A stretch of 64,000 bases of DNA, from NCBI RefSeq assembly GCF_949987515.2, contig NC_082689.1, positions 98,370,957 to 98,434,956 of the forward strand. The letters are read 5' to 3'. The notes under the pieces are model-generated. The model was not told the DNA's origin. It ran no database searches and saw only the letters and a list, made by a program, of their open reading frames with translations. Numbering within the stretch: position 1 is the first letter of the stretch; each line of letters starts with the position of its first letter. The position numbers and the translations under genes were made by a program. This document shows positions 25,391 to 38,090 of this stretch, piece by piece. Origin of the DNA: Delphinus delphis (taxonomy: Eukaryota > Chordata > Mammalia > Artiodactyla > Delphinidae).

Positions 25391-26307
25391 TACTTGCTAA
25401 AAGGAGGGACACAGTCTTCGTAGACCCGTCTCTCACACTGGTAGTGGGGTTCCAGGGGTGGGGGAAGGAAGTGGGGATGGGGAAGGAGGGATGGTCTAAA
25501 GGCAGTTTGAAAACATCCTGAAAAAGGAAACAAGATTAAGACAAATTGTCTGACTCTGAATGAGGACGTACCTGAGGATGAGAGAAATCACTTTAGGGTT
25601 CAGAGTTTTAGCCCAGCTTGTTTAAACGAGTTGTGCAGAGCAAGAAGGGATATGCATTCGGTGATGGCTATGGATCCTGGTGAACAGTGAACTTGCTCCT
25701 TTACCTTTTTTTCCTATCCCCCTGCAAACTGAAGTGAGTCTCAGCCTCAGGTTTTTTTCTGTCTGTCCTCACTGTGTTCATCCTCTTCCCTCCAACCAGA
25801 GCAAATCCCTGTTTGAGAGGAGCAGGCTTCTTTCATGCTATTGCTTTAGCCTCTGTGCACGTGGTGCTTCTTGGGATAAGGTGCAGAGTAACCCTGGAAG
25901 CAGCGCAACCAGCAAGAAGAGCCTTCCCTCTAGCCAGGCATCTGCCCTCTGTCTTTAAACATGGACTTGTTGCCAGAACTCTGTCATCTGCCCACCCTGC
26001 CCGATCCAGCTACCCCCCAGCCCTGGCTGATGTCAGTGCTGCCAGGAAGGGAAAACGCGTGCAGACGGCTGGCGTGCCCGTGGGTGTGTGCTGGCTTCCA
26101 GCAAGCCTGGGAAGGGACGTTCAGGGTCGATGCAGCACCGGTAACTTTTTGGATGTAGGCAAAGTTGATAAGAAAAGAAAAGAGCAACAATTAAGAGAAA
26201 AACACTAAAAGGAGTACATGCCTTGGGTGTGCAGTAGAGATTTTCTCCCCGTTGGAGTCACGATTTTGCCTTGCTTTCGTCACCTGTGCACGTAAAGTGA
26301 GACTGCC

Positions 26308-26358
26308 CCCTAGCCCCGAGCCGCCCCGCCCCCCACACCCCCCCTCCCCGAGCCCATT
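26308..26358 (-). other. G-quadruplex-prone tract (C-rich on + strand)
   Basis: The minus strand carries at least five G-runs of four or more within about 50 bases (the + strand reads CCCCGAGCC, CCCCGCCCCCCACACCC, CCCCTCCCC). Confidence 0.5.
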
Positions 26359-27528
26359 CCCTCTTTAAGTAAAAAGGTTTTGTAATAGAGGTCCCCAACC
26401 TGCAGGATGGAATGTGCCAGTAGATCTTAAAGCCTTAGTGGATGTTCTCCAAGCTAGTTGGCCTTTCTGAAACACACCCTCTCTCCCTGGTTCCCTGAAA
26501 TTCCCCTCAGGTAGGGGAGGGTACCTGCCATTGGCAATCTGTCCTCCGAGGCTTCTAGGAAATGGACACTCAGTGGCCTCGACCTCTTACGCAAAAGAAT
26601 CCTGCCTTCCAAAACCCTGCCTAAGGGCTCATAATGCACTCAGGTGAAGACACGTCTTTCCTTTCATGGTTGGTTTCTTTAGAGTGACTCTGAAATGTGT
26701 TTAGAAAGGCCAGAGTGTTAGCAGAGAGGCAGCGGTGGGAGCAGGTTTTAGCAGCTGGGTAGGTGGCGCAGCAGGTGAGGGGGTGGGTGGAGTGAGTCTG
26801 TGGCTTTGTTTCCATGGAGCTGCCACTCCAAATTGCCAGGCTAGACATAACAAATACTCCTGCCCCTTTCCTGCAGGTGGAGCCTGGGAGAAGGCAGGAG
26901 CAAGGGACAGAGGTGGGAAGGGGAAGGAGAGAGAGAGAGCAAACCAGGGCCAGAATGTAGAATAGGGAAGACCCAGTGGACGTGCAACGATGAAGCCCCG
27001 GCGGGGCGGGGAGTCTCAGCCCTGACTGAAGGCCCTGGACCTGGTTGGCAAAAGGTGAATGAGCCATTTCTAACCAAGGCTGCTCCCCCAAGCTTCTGAT
27101 TCATCCATCTGGCTGCCCACCACCATCACCTACCCTGCCAGGTACCTCAAGGGGCCAAAATCCAAGCTCGAACCTCTCTTTTTCCCTGTAGAAACGCCTG
27201 CCTTCCCGCCTCTCTGTCTTCTCATTCGTGTTCAGCACTTAGCACAGGGCCTGGCACATCATAGGTGTGGAATAAATGGTAAACAACATCATAAGTGTTG
27301 GAAAAAAATGCAACACAGGACTGGTTAAGGCTTTGGTTAACCTCATGCAACATTCATCATGCATTTGGGCCTTTCCTCGGCCAGAGAAAGAAAGACCCAG
27401 AGCCGCCGCCTACAGAGAGAAATTCTATAAGGACATGTCTCCTTCTCTGTATGGCTCTGCTAGAGAAATTGCTGAATCCATTTTTCCAATTTTTCTCCTG
27501 GATACAGACATAATTCAGCTTCCTCTTT

Positions 27529-27738
27529 TTTTTTTTTTTTTTTTTTGCGATACGCAGGCCCCTCACCGTTGTGGCCTCTCCCGTTGCGGAGCACAGGCTC
27601 CGGACGCTCAGGCCCAGCGGCCATGGCTCACGGGCCCAGCCGCTCCGCGGCACGTGGGATGCTCCCAGACCGGGGCACGAACCCGTGTCCCCTGCATCGG
27701 CAGGCGGACTCTCAACCACTGTGCCACCAGGGAAGCCC
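27529..27738 (-). mobile_element. CHR-2-like cetacean SINE, antisense
   Basis: It starts with a T run, then the reverse complement of the SINE, ending CACCAGGGAAGCCC. The target-site duplication TCAGCTTCCTCTTT occurs at 27515-27528 and 27739-27752. It creates a 215-codon ORF that is not a gene. Confidence 0.95.
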
Positions 27739-29295
27739 TCAGCTTCCTCTTTAATGATGATTCTTCATGGGGGCTGCTGGAGGCATATCAGACTCCTCTG
27801 TGTTGTTTTGTCTCTTTTAAATGGTCCCGGTCCCCTGGCTTGATTTTCATAATCTCTGCCCCAACTTGGGAGTTACTGTCACAGAGAGTCACTCTTATTG
27901 ATGAAAAGGCATCACACCCTTGAGACCTGAAGGAGACAATGGTTGAGAACCTTTGCTCTTCCAGTATTTGTTCTTTGAAAATCTCTAAGTTGGAGTGGTT
28001 AGTAGATAAACAAGATTGACAGAAAGAATAAAAGCAAAGAAGAGAGTTGACCTCTACTCTAGTTCATCTGGTTTATTCAGCTCTGACTCTGTGTCCAGGC
28101 CAGTGCTGGACACTGGCGTTTGAGGGCAGGTTAGCGACATAGCCCTGCTCCCTCGATGCTTCTAAGCAGACCTACAGACTCGAAACGTCATCTGAGAGAG
28201 ATGCTGCTCGAGTCCTAAACGGTTGTGTTCTACTGCCTAAGGCCATGCTCAGAGTGAGGAACCGGAACTTCATTTGTTTTTAGTTTTCATAAATTGACTT
28301 CCCACTAGGGTCTATAGATCACTGTGCTCTCGAACTTACTTTCAAGAACACTCCCTCCCTCCTCTGACCCCTCACCCTCAAATGCAGTGATCAGGTCCAA
28401 TGAGCAAAGCTCCAGAACCACGGTCCCACAGCCAACTGACGATGCTCCTCTAAAAAAGCCCCCGTTTCCTGAACAAGAAGTACGTTTTCTTCATTTCAAG
28501 GTGATTACATTCAACAAATTACAAAGAGCCAGGGCAGCTGAGTTAAAAACAATTGGTTTTGCAGTAATTAGAAAAACACAAGGACATGATGACTGTGGAC
28601 CACTATGAAAAGGGACACTGAAGGATAACGGCTCCAGTTCCTGGTTAATTCCTCAGCTTGAATATTTTGAGATTCACAACTAATTATGCAGAGATGATGA
28701 ATTTTAAAAACGCTGCCACTCTGTCTTGCCGAGGCCAAGGACTTTGGCTATTAATAGAGCAATCAGATTTTCCTATATTGTAGAGAATTCACGCAAAGTT
28801 GCATCTATTTTAAAGCATTCATCTGGCACATGGCTTAAAGATGACAAATCGTTGTAATATGCCAAATCAGCATTGGGTTAAACTAAATCCAAACTCGTTA
28901 TAATCATTCTGAGTTCCCCTGGAGAAGTCTTTAGTTTCAAATGGACACTAGCGGTAAGAGTTCTCTTTAGTCCTTCCTGGATCTTCTCTCTTATTTAGAT
29001 CATTTTAAAGATTGGCTTTATATTGACAAGCCCATCCCAGCTTGAGGGGAATAGACACATGCAATAAAACACAAGGGATGTGTCTCCTGGCAGTAAACTT
29101 TCCTGCATGACAAATGGAAAGTACTGACCGTGACAGGCAGGCTGCTCTGAGACCCTTACTGGAGCCAGGTTCTCAAATTTCTCTCTGTCACCATTTATTC
29201 CCCATCAGAAAAGCCACAGCCCTTTCAGCTGTTCCAATTGGGTTTGCACTCTGCTGAAGTTTGGGGTTTTTTTTAGTGGGGAAAAGTGTCCCCAC

Positions 29296-29325
29296 TTGTT
29301 ATGCACAATATTGTTATGCACAATA
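29296..29325. repeat. Perfect 15-bp tandem duplication
   Basis: TTGTTATGCACAATA occurs twice back to back without a mismatch, followed by an A-rich stretch. Confidence 0.9.
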
Positions 29326-30102
29326 ACAAAACAAAACAGGAAACCCCACTAGCTTCTAAAAACCACGTGGTCAGAAGCTAACCGTCAGAAAGAACCCGCT
29401 GTGTCCTCAGACAGGCTTGAAAAGGGAGGCTGCGATGTGACCTGCATTTAATTAATTATTAAAGCTGCATACTGTGAGGCCCTTAAGAAAGCAAATGTCA
29501 CGATGGACAGAATGAGTTTACCCTCCGATCAAAAGAGCCGTGTGCCGTGGTGAGGCCGTCGCTCAATTAAACTGGACCGCGGGATACAGAGGAGATGCAG
29601 ACTAAGTCTGGGGACCCTAATGAGACATTCTGGAGGGAAGAGATGCCCCCCGGAGTCTGTCACTCTGTGATGGACATTCTCCCCTCCCCCCCACCATTAC
29701 CACAGCTCCCCCAGTGCTACCACCTCAAGTTCCAACACAGCCCCAGACATTTAAACAGGAGCTTGCAAAGTAGAATTTCAAAGCACAGAACAAATCCTTG
29801 CTTGTTGTGGACTAGGTAGGGAGAGCACATAACACAGAGTGCTGTGCAAAATAGCAATCTTTGGCTGCCAGGACTGAAAGGAAGCTGGGCAGTGGATCTA
29901 AATAAATAAGCAGTGAATCGGATGCCATTTCATTTGTGAAAATGCGTGCATCTCCTCAGTCTCATGCAGGGGACGCAGAAGGACCTGCTAGACCTCCAAG
30001 GCCCCTGCCACCCTGCAGCCCCAGAAGCGCGTCTGAAAATGACTTTTGTGTAGCGCTCACCCATAATCCGAGGGATACCTCCAGTGTTCACTCTAGGTCA
30101 TC

Positions 30103-30310
30103 TAGCCCAGTGGCTCTCAAACGGGCTGACTGTGCTCCCCACGGGACGCTCGGTGATGTCCGGACACATTACAGGCTGTCACAATTCACAAGTGGTAGGG
30201 AGGGCTGCTGTCTGGTACGTAGAGCCCGTGGACGCTGCTAAACCTCCTATAATGCACAGGGCAGCCCTGATAACAAAGCCATATCCTGCACAGGATGTCA
30301 GCAGGGCTGA
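30103..30310 (+). mobile_element. hAT-type DNA transposon remnant
   Basis: It begins CAGTGGCTCTCAAACGGG and carries GATGTCCGGACACATTACAG and ATAATGCACAGGGCAGCCC, ordered as in a common mammalian nonautonomous hAT-Charlie element. I do not give a subfamily. Confidence 0.5.
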
Positions 30311-30689
30311 GAAGCAGCCGGGACGAGATTAACCTCTGCGTATCGGAAATGTCTGTTGGGAGGGACCAGCTGTCAAATATTTGTGCCGAACTATAACAGC
30401 AGCCACATCCCCCTGCCTGCCCAGCGGGTGCACCAGGCCTGGCCCAGCTACCTGATGGGGGGTTAAGATGCACGTCCTCCGAGAGGCTTTGGAAGGGATG
30501 TCCGTGCTTCTGTCTGGGCCTCTCACAATGGCCTGTGGCGTCTGGTCCGGTGCCTCTGTCTGAGTATCAGGGACAGGGCGACCGTCTGAAGTACTAACAC
30601 AGACCGCAGATTGTTTGAGGCTGCTACCCATTAAGCCTCTTATTAGTGTTTCATTTCTGTCTCTCTTAGAGAACATGTGCCAGAGGAGG

Positions 30690-30790
30690 CGGGACTCCTT
30701 TACAGACTTGCAAGTTACCCGAGGACAGTTAATCCTCACGCTGCTCTAGTGAAGCAGGTAAATTGCAGTTAGATGTTAAAAGAAGAAAAA
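30690..30790 (+). repeat. MIR fragment
   Basis: AGTTAATCCTCACGCTGCTC followed by GAAGCAGGTAAATTG matches the MIR core. It mimics a splice donor at 30757 but is not an exon. Confidence 0.5.
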
Positions 30791-32779
30791 ACATCGTCAG
30801 CAGGTGTTTGGGGCCCCTGGGGGACCTCAGCGTTTCCTACTTGCCTAAAAAGCGCATTGTGACATTTGGAAAGGGCCCCTTGCCAGGACCCTTCCACAGA
30901 ATGGTTCAGACTAAGAAGAGGAACATAAATCTCAGGAATAGAAAGGCTAGGTCAGTAGAAGGAGCTCTGTTGAAGAAATAGGGTCAGCGGGGAAAAGAAG
31001 GAGCTCGGTATTCAGGGTCGATCTTTCTAGAGGTAATTATTAAAGTTTGCAAAAAGAGAATGGGATGTGCAAAGCTTTGAGGTGTGGGGAGAAAGGAGAC
31101 ATGGATTCTAATTATTTAGCATATTTCGTTCTCAGAGTTGAAGAAAAAAGACAGAGACCATTTCTAATATTCTCCCATCCCAACCACCCCTCCTTAACCA
31201 GCCAAAAACCTACAAATATATCCGTACTGTACAACCAAGCAGATGACCTCAGGGAAAAGAGCAGGGTTCCTTCCTAACCAGCAACGAGGAATTTTGCCAG
31301 GAAAATGTCAAGCCTCGTTCAGCGAATCACACAACTGGCTCTCCTCTGTGAACTTCTTAGAACCCAGAAACCAAGTCATGGGCTATTTGGCCGGATGTGT
31401 TGGACATGTCCATAGTTGGGAGTTAGGACACCCGGGTTCTAGTGAATAGACTTTGTGACCCTGGACCAATAATGTTAGCTTTTCTGAGCCTTCGTTCCAT
31501 CTGCCATCCAGGGCCCACCTTGCCTTCTTCTCGTGAAATAGTTCAGATTTGATTATTGATGTCAGAAGGCCTCCAACCTGTAGAACACTAAATAAGCATG
31601 AGTGGAATTATGTTAAACATGCTGAGGGAAAGAACAAATCCTGGAATTTAAGGTTGAGGTATTCAGAGGAGGGGAGGGGAGCACAGGGACCTTGCAAATT
31701 GTGGGCCAAAGTAATGTGAAGCTGCAGCCTCAGAAGGGTAAACCCACCTCGTAACTCAGCCAGGCTTATACAGTTTCATTAAGGGAAATGTCATATTCTC
31801 TTTATCTGTTGTTAAAATTCAGTCGAAGTAAGAAAGAACTGATTCAACCTTCCCTGAAACAAGCCCAGTAGCCTCCTCCTTCCTTATTATTTATTTTCAC
31901 AATAAGTAGCAATACCGCAGGCTGTCACTCAGCATCATCGTTTCCAGATTCAGTTACATGGGGCCCAAGAGATATGGTGAGGCTGGATCAGGTGGGGGCA
32001 AGTTCCATTTATACTCAGACCAGGAATTGTATTATAAATGAATAAATCAGCACACTCTTTAAGGAATTTAATTAGAAAAGGAGACAGCATCCTTTCCATG
32101 GTATTGGCCATGCTGGCTCTCAGTCTTGGGCAGGCAGAGAAGGTTAGTGGTTGGCTCCCAGCCTCCCGGCCAATCAGCTTACTTATTTGTTTATGAACCC
32201 CCAGAGGCATCATAAACAGTGTTTTCCTCCACCCTCATCTTTTCACTTTTTTAAAAACTTCCCTTTTATCTTGGTTTATTTGACCCATCCTATGCTACAA
32301 TTATAATATATCACATTGGCCCTTTTCATCCTGGAATGTTCCCTCCTCCAGAAACCTCCAGGTATCTTCCTGAATTTGATGAGGATTCTGTAGAAGGAGA
32401 GGTGACGGGATCAGTATTTTGAGGGAAGACCTAAAGCTATGCTGGCATCGTTCACTGCACCACAGCGCCCACGAAATCTTTGAGATGTGCACAAGGGCTC
32501 AGATACCCATCCTGGAGCATGCATGTGCCTTCTTGGACCGTAACTTACTGAGTGATCTTGAGCAAACATCTGTCTTGCCCTCATTCAGCCAATCCCGAGC
32601 TGGATGTCTTCAGGATCACCCCCCCACCCCCCACCCCCCGCCACCAGGCCTGATGTTCTATCGCTGTAAACAAAGCCTATAGTGACTCGGACATCAAGCT
32701 TCAGCTTTCAGGATCCAGCAGTCTCTGCTGTTTGGAGAGCTTCTCAGAGTTTTCCTCAGGTCTCATTTTTCACAACTTG

Positions 32780-33720
32780 ATTTTATTGTTTGGATCCCAG
32801 AAGCCTCTCCCCTACCTCTGTGCCGCACGCCTCACATAGGTTAACCATCTTTACTGGTTTCTTGCTCATCCTTCGAGTCTTTCTTTGTGCAAACCAAGCA
32901 AATGCAAATAAATACTTTGTATATAAAGTAAAGCAAACTGTACACACTGTGCTGCATCTTGTTTTGTTCTGTTTTCCTCCAATTCACAACATATCCTGGA
33001 GATCGCTCCACGTCAGTACATAAAAGTCTTCCTCCTTCTTTTTCACAGCTATGTACTAGGTACATAATTAGTGGAACTAGTCCTCTATGGAATGGGTTCC
33101 CAGAATTAGACTTCTGAGTCATAGTAAACGCATCGTCAGAGGAGTTGGGCCGTTTTCACATCCACCTGCCGTGATTGACATGCCTGGTCCCCCCAAAGTC
33201 TCACCAACAAATTCAAGGTCAAACTGTTGTGCTCCGCCAATCTTACGTAGAAGAAATGTATTTCCAGTGTGGTTTGGATTTGATTTCTCTTATGAAGTGT
33301 AAGGCTGAGAACTTCTGCTTAAATCTACTTAAATGTCATTGTATTTCTGAATCTGTGAATCATCCGGGAGTGACCTTTGCCCAGTTTTTGACTGGGCCAT
33401 TAGTCGTTCTCAACACCATTTCTAAGAGCTTCGTAACATTTCGGGAGATGATTCCTTCATTTGTGATGCAAACTGTCCATGTCATTCCCAGTTGTTCATT
33501 TGCTTGGAACATCACTTAGGGTGTTCTTTGCAGTATAGAAGATTTTATTTTCATAGGGTCAAGCTCATCATTCTTTTGAGACAAGCCTTTGCTCACTCCA
33601 AATTTATTAATTTAAAAAAAAACTCATGTCTTTTTTTCCTAGTACCCAGACAGTGTGTATTTTTGTCCTCACATACAGATCTAACTTTTTAAAAAATTTT
33701 GACTATCCAGTTGTTCGATG
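32780..33720 (-). mobile_element. Old L1 fragment, antisense
   Basis: Phrases such as CTGGAGATCGCTCCACGTCAG, AGTACATAAAAGTCTTCCTC and CACCAACAAATTCAAG follow the antisense L1M 3' order. It is diverged, with no intact ORF2. Confidence 0.5.
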
Positions 33721-34317
33721 TCCGTTTTATATTAAAGAGATACTTTAGCAAAGAGAAGATCAGTCGGTTTCCTTTATGACCAGCTGTGAAGCAGACAGTT
33801 TGGTAACTGAGGGAAAATGGAAAGATGCCAGTTTCTTCCATTACAGTGATTCACCTGGCCAACCTGGCCCTTTCATCCCCACATTCTGGAGTTTGCTGTG
33901 TCAGTCACTTCACCATCAGGCCTAATTAATGAAAAAAGGATCATATGACCCATGTCCAGGTGAAGGAATATCCTTTGTTTCTAAGGACCTTGTGGCGATT
34001 CATAGAGTGTGCTGTCCTATTATTGACTGATTTTTGGAGGACTCATATTACAGGCCTGAAGGTGTGCAAGGAAGGAAAGTTAAGTGTGCAAGAGGAGGCT
34101 CCTAGGCCATTTGGGCAGAGTGAAACCTCTCCTTTGGCCATGCTTATGGGTAGACTCAGTTAGTACTGGCCGGGGACTCACCATGAATCATCACTAAGTC
34201 CTGGGGGCAATAGAGAGGAAGCGTGAGGCATGGTCCTGCCCACACAGAGCTTACAGTCTAGTTGTAGAGAGAATAAGTTAGAAATGTTAAAAGCCACTAA
34301 CAATACCAGCAGCATAG

Positions 34318-34444
34318 GGTATTCCCTGGTGGTCCAGTGCTTAGGACTTGGCGCTTTCACTGCCAGGGCCTGGGTTCGATCCCTGGTCAGGGAACTAAGC
34401 TCCTACAAGCAGAAAGGTGAGGCCCAAAAAAAAAAAAAAAAAAA
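34318..34444 (+). mobile_element. Short tRNA-derived SINE
   Basis: ATTCCCTGGTGGTCCAGTGC through GGGTTCGATCCCTGGTCAGG to a pure A tail. The target-site duplication AATACCAGCAGCATAG is perfect (34302-34317 and 34445-34460), suggesting a fairly recent insertion. Confidence 0.95.
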
Positions 34445-35992
34445 AATACCAGCAGCATAGAAATAAGTTCCCAGAGTTTCCAAAAGTATGGTATAGACAC
34501 CCCACCCATGCCCATGCCTGCTTGTTGCTGTCACAACTCCTACGCAGTGACCTTACATCATGGGCCATCATAGGGTCTTATCTTCCCATGTCAGATGAAG
34601 ACTTATTTTCCCCATTTCAAACGGAGTGGATCAACTCAAAGTCAGAACTCTAGATCTAGGCTTCTGTCCCTCTCCTGGGATTCCATAATCCCCTCCTCTC
34701 ACCATGACCATCAAATTGCTGTTATCCCCATCTGCCTCCCCTGCTTGTTCCTTAACAGCAGGAACTGTGACCTTTTCCACTGAAGCTCTGGCACATGGCA
34801 AGGGCTTACTGAATGTTTATCGATGGGCTGGGTGTATGAATGGTCTATGACTCTGAGATTGAAAGACAGCAGGGTTCCCAGCAAAAGGCATGAAGTAGTG
34901 AGGCTGTCTCCCTGGAGGGACTTTTGGGGTCAGTCTTGAAGAATCAAGTTTCACTTGGCATAAAGGAGAAGAGAATTTCTGCTTGGAGCTAGTGAGGGAA
35001 TTGGGGAGTGAAAAAAGGGTCAGAAAAAGGCAGTGACCACCAGTCTTCCCCGTAGGCAGTTAGCAGGACAGAGGTCATGTGGCTTTACAAGAGAAATTTA
35101 TAACATAAAGGTGGTACCAACTGGGAGTGGTTGTGATCTGTGTGTGCCAGTGAGTCTGAGAGGTGAGCAGAGGACCAGCACAGAACGCGGGTGATGAACA
35201 GCCTTGGTTGGATTTGCCGTTCCTGTTCCCAGAATCTGCCTTTCAACTTGAATCTGTCCTGCAGCCTTCGCTGAAAAACAACAAACAGAAAACTCGCCTC
35301 TTTCTCTCTCTCTCTTTCTGCTTTTTCTCCCCATATCTAATAACCTAGAGCTTTTGTGTTAGAAGAGAACTTAGAAGTTATCTTGTCTATCACTGGAATG
35401 GAAGATGCATGAGGGCAGGGATTCATCCCTATGTCATTTGTCATCATATATCCTTCACTCCTTTAACTTTCAAAGTGGAAATTTAGGTTAGATTCCATTT
35501 GCCTCTGGGAAACCCAGTGCAGTCCTTCGGCCTCACTCTTCTCATTTTGCAGATCAAAGAAAGTTGCTTTGAACAGTCAAATTATGGAGGGAACAAGCCG
35601 TAGAAATCGGTGGCATTTTTTTCTAGAGACAGCTACACTATTTGTGTTTCAGCTCCTTGAGAGCTGAAATCACACCTTAATACCTGGGCTGAGTACAGTG
35701 TCTGGCAAAACTTTAGGGGCTTGCCAGGTGTTCATCCAACACTTTTAGATATAAGATCATACCACCTCTTATTCCTGACTTATAGCTCAGAAAAAAGGAA
35801 AAGGGTCCTAGCAGTAGCCTCTGATGGAGAAGTTTGGTTTTGCATTTAATTAGCTATGAGAGGCTCTGGGTCTTACCCAGAAAAAAGATGTTGAATTAGA
35901 TCAGAGGATTACAAATCTTTTTTAGTCATAACAAAAACTTTTTTTGCAAGCAAACTATTACAGAGACCCAATGCTTAAGACAGACAATACGT

Positions 35993-36025
35993 GTAAATTT
36001 TTGTAATGTAAATGTAAAAATTTAC
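35993..36025. repeat. Inverted repeat, 10-bp arms
   Basis: GTAAATTTTT and AAAAATTTAC are perfect inverted arms around a 13-base spacer. The word TTTGTAATGTAAA also recurs directly at about 36033. Confidence 0.7.
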
Positions 36026-36931
36026 AAAACGTTTGTAATGTAAAAGTGTTAACAAAAAAAAGCAGGTTTGACGGGCATAGATGGTGCCCTGCTTCCCCAA
36101 GTCACTATAGTGGCAGCTGTAGTATTTCAGAGGAAACCCTACAAGGGTTTCTCAACCCTAACCAGACCTCAGAATCCTCCGATCGGGTTGCTATATTTAA
36201 CAAACAAAACTACAGGATACCCAGTTAAATTAGAATTTCAGCTAAATAATGTTTTAGTATTTACCTAGGCGTCCAAGTTTATACGGTTTCCTATGTTTTA
36301 TCTGGCAACTCTACTTAAGGAACTTGTAACCAACTAAATTCTAGACCAGTTAAAGCAAACTCTTTTGGGTTGGGTGTTCCCATTAGAATTTTTTAAGTCC
36401 CCCAAGAGATTCTAACATGCAGCCTGGGGGGAGTTCCACTGATCTCTGAGAAGCACAGTGTGAAAATTGAAATAGATGATCTGTAAACCACTTCCACCTC
36501 TAAAACTGTAATTCTAAGCAGATCACAATTTGTGATTTCAGAATTTCTAAAATAGTTCTTATCAGGAGAAAGACTATTTCTTATCACTTGGCCCCAGCAG
36601 GGAGATGGATTAGTATTACTAGATTATGTTTGGGAGAGCCGTGCTCTCCACTTACACTTTGTGCACTTATAACTGAGGTCTGTCGAACTGTCTGCCACAT
36701 CCTACAGAGAGTGCAGAGTGGAGAAGGGGGCCACGCCGGCCACTCGGCTGACCAGGAAGGCCCAGGTGCTCTTTCCAGCGTTGTCACCACCTGGCTCTGT
36801 GCTTCAGTTTCTTCCGTATAACGGGGGTAATAACAGAAAGAAAATAGTTGCTATTTCTTGAACTTCTAAAATGTGGCACACAAGTCCTCCGTATAGCTCA
36901 TTCTAATCTCCACAGCAATGGTTCTCGAAAT

Positions 36932-37768
36932 TAATTTTTTTAGATTTATTTTATTGAAGTATAGTTGATTTACAATGTTGTGTTCATTTCTGCCGCACAG
37001 CAGCGATTCAGATATACATATATATATATTTTTTTTTTAATATTTTTTCATTATAGTTTATCACAGGATATTGAATATAGTTCCCTGTCCTTTACAGTAG
37101 GACCTTGTTGTTTATCCATTCTATATATAATAGTCTGCATCTGCTAATCCCAAAGTCCCAATCCATCCCTCCCCCTCCCCCCCCCTTGACAACCACAGGT
37201 CTGTGGGTCTGTTTCTGTTTCGTAGATAAGTTCATTTGTGTCATATTTTAGATCCCACATATAAGTGATATCATACGGTATTTGTCTTTCTCTTTCCAAC
37301 TTCACTTAGTATGATAATCTCTAGGTCCATCCATGTTGCTGCAAATGGCATTATTTCGTCTTTTTTATGGCTGAGTAATATTCCATTGTATATATGCACC
37401 ACATCTTCTTTATCCATTCATCTATCAGTGGACATTTAGGTTGCTTCCATGTCTTGGCTATTGTGAATAGTGCTGCTGTGAACATAGGGGTGCAGGTATC
37501 CTTTTGAAATATAGTTTTGTCCAGATATATGCCCAGGAGTGGGATTGCTGGATCCCATTTGTTACTTGTAGATTTTTTAATGATGGCCATTCTGACCGTT
37601 GTGAGGTGGTACCTCACTGTCTTTCTGACTTGCATTTTTCTCGTAATTAGCAACGTTGAGCTTCCTTTCATGTGCCTGTTGGCCATCTGTATGTCTTCTT
37701 TGGAGAAATGTCTGTTGAGGTCTTCTGCCTGTTTTTTGACTGGGTTGTTTGTTTTTTTTTGTTGTTGA
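36932..37768 (-). mobile_element. L1 3' end, antisense, with ORF2 C-terminal remnant
   Basis: The minus strand reads the ORF2 C-terminus (37351-37833 frame), including [19 protein letters not shown] and [17 protein letters not shown]. This is typical of mammalian L1 ORF2p. The 5' end is truncated and there is no reverse-transcriptase core. It lies within a MER5A-like element. Confidence 0.92.
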
Positions 37769-37770
37769 GT

Positions 37771-37965
37771 TGTGGTTCTCACAGTTGGATGTGCATCAGA
37801 ATCCCATGGAAGCTTGTTAAGTAAGACACACATTGCCAGGCCCCAAGCCCAAACCTTCTGGTTCCTTGGGTCTGGAGTGGGGCCTGAAATTTTGCATTTC
37901 TGACTAGTTCCCAGGTGCTGCCATTGCTTCTGGTCTGGTGATTACCAGTTGAGCAATACTACTTT
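37771..37965 (+). mobile_element. MER5A-like hAT-Charlie remnant (body)
   Basis: TGTGGTTCTCACAGTTGG, GCATCAGAATCCCATGG, GGGGCCTGAAATTTTGC and TCCCAGGTGCTGCC follow MER5A order. Its head also appears at 36913-36931, left of the L1. Confidence 0.65.
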
Positions 37966-37984
37966 CCAGATGCTCTGTATCATT

Positions 37985-38090
37985 CCCTATTGTAAATGGA
38001 ATAAAACTGAACCTTAGACAAGTTCAGTGACTTGTCCAAAGTCACACAGTCCGTATCCGTACCCAGGTCTGCCAGGTGTGTCTGCCTTTT
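37985..38090 (-). repeat. MIR fragment
   Basis: AAGTTCAGTGACTTGTCCAA and GTCACACAGTC are MIR core words. Confidence 0.5.

Noticed and set aside
27276..27923. 215-codon ORF, the longest in the window
   Set aside because: Its central third is an antisense CHR-type SINE, which happens to lack stops in this frame. The flanks show no protein signature.
30670..30757. Apparent 88-bp exon with good-looking acceptor and GTAAAT donor
   Set aside because: It is a MIR fragment, has a stop in the required frame, and its length is wrong to bridge phase 1 to phase 0.
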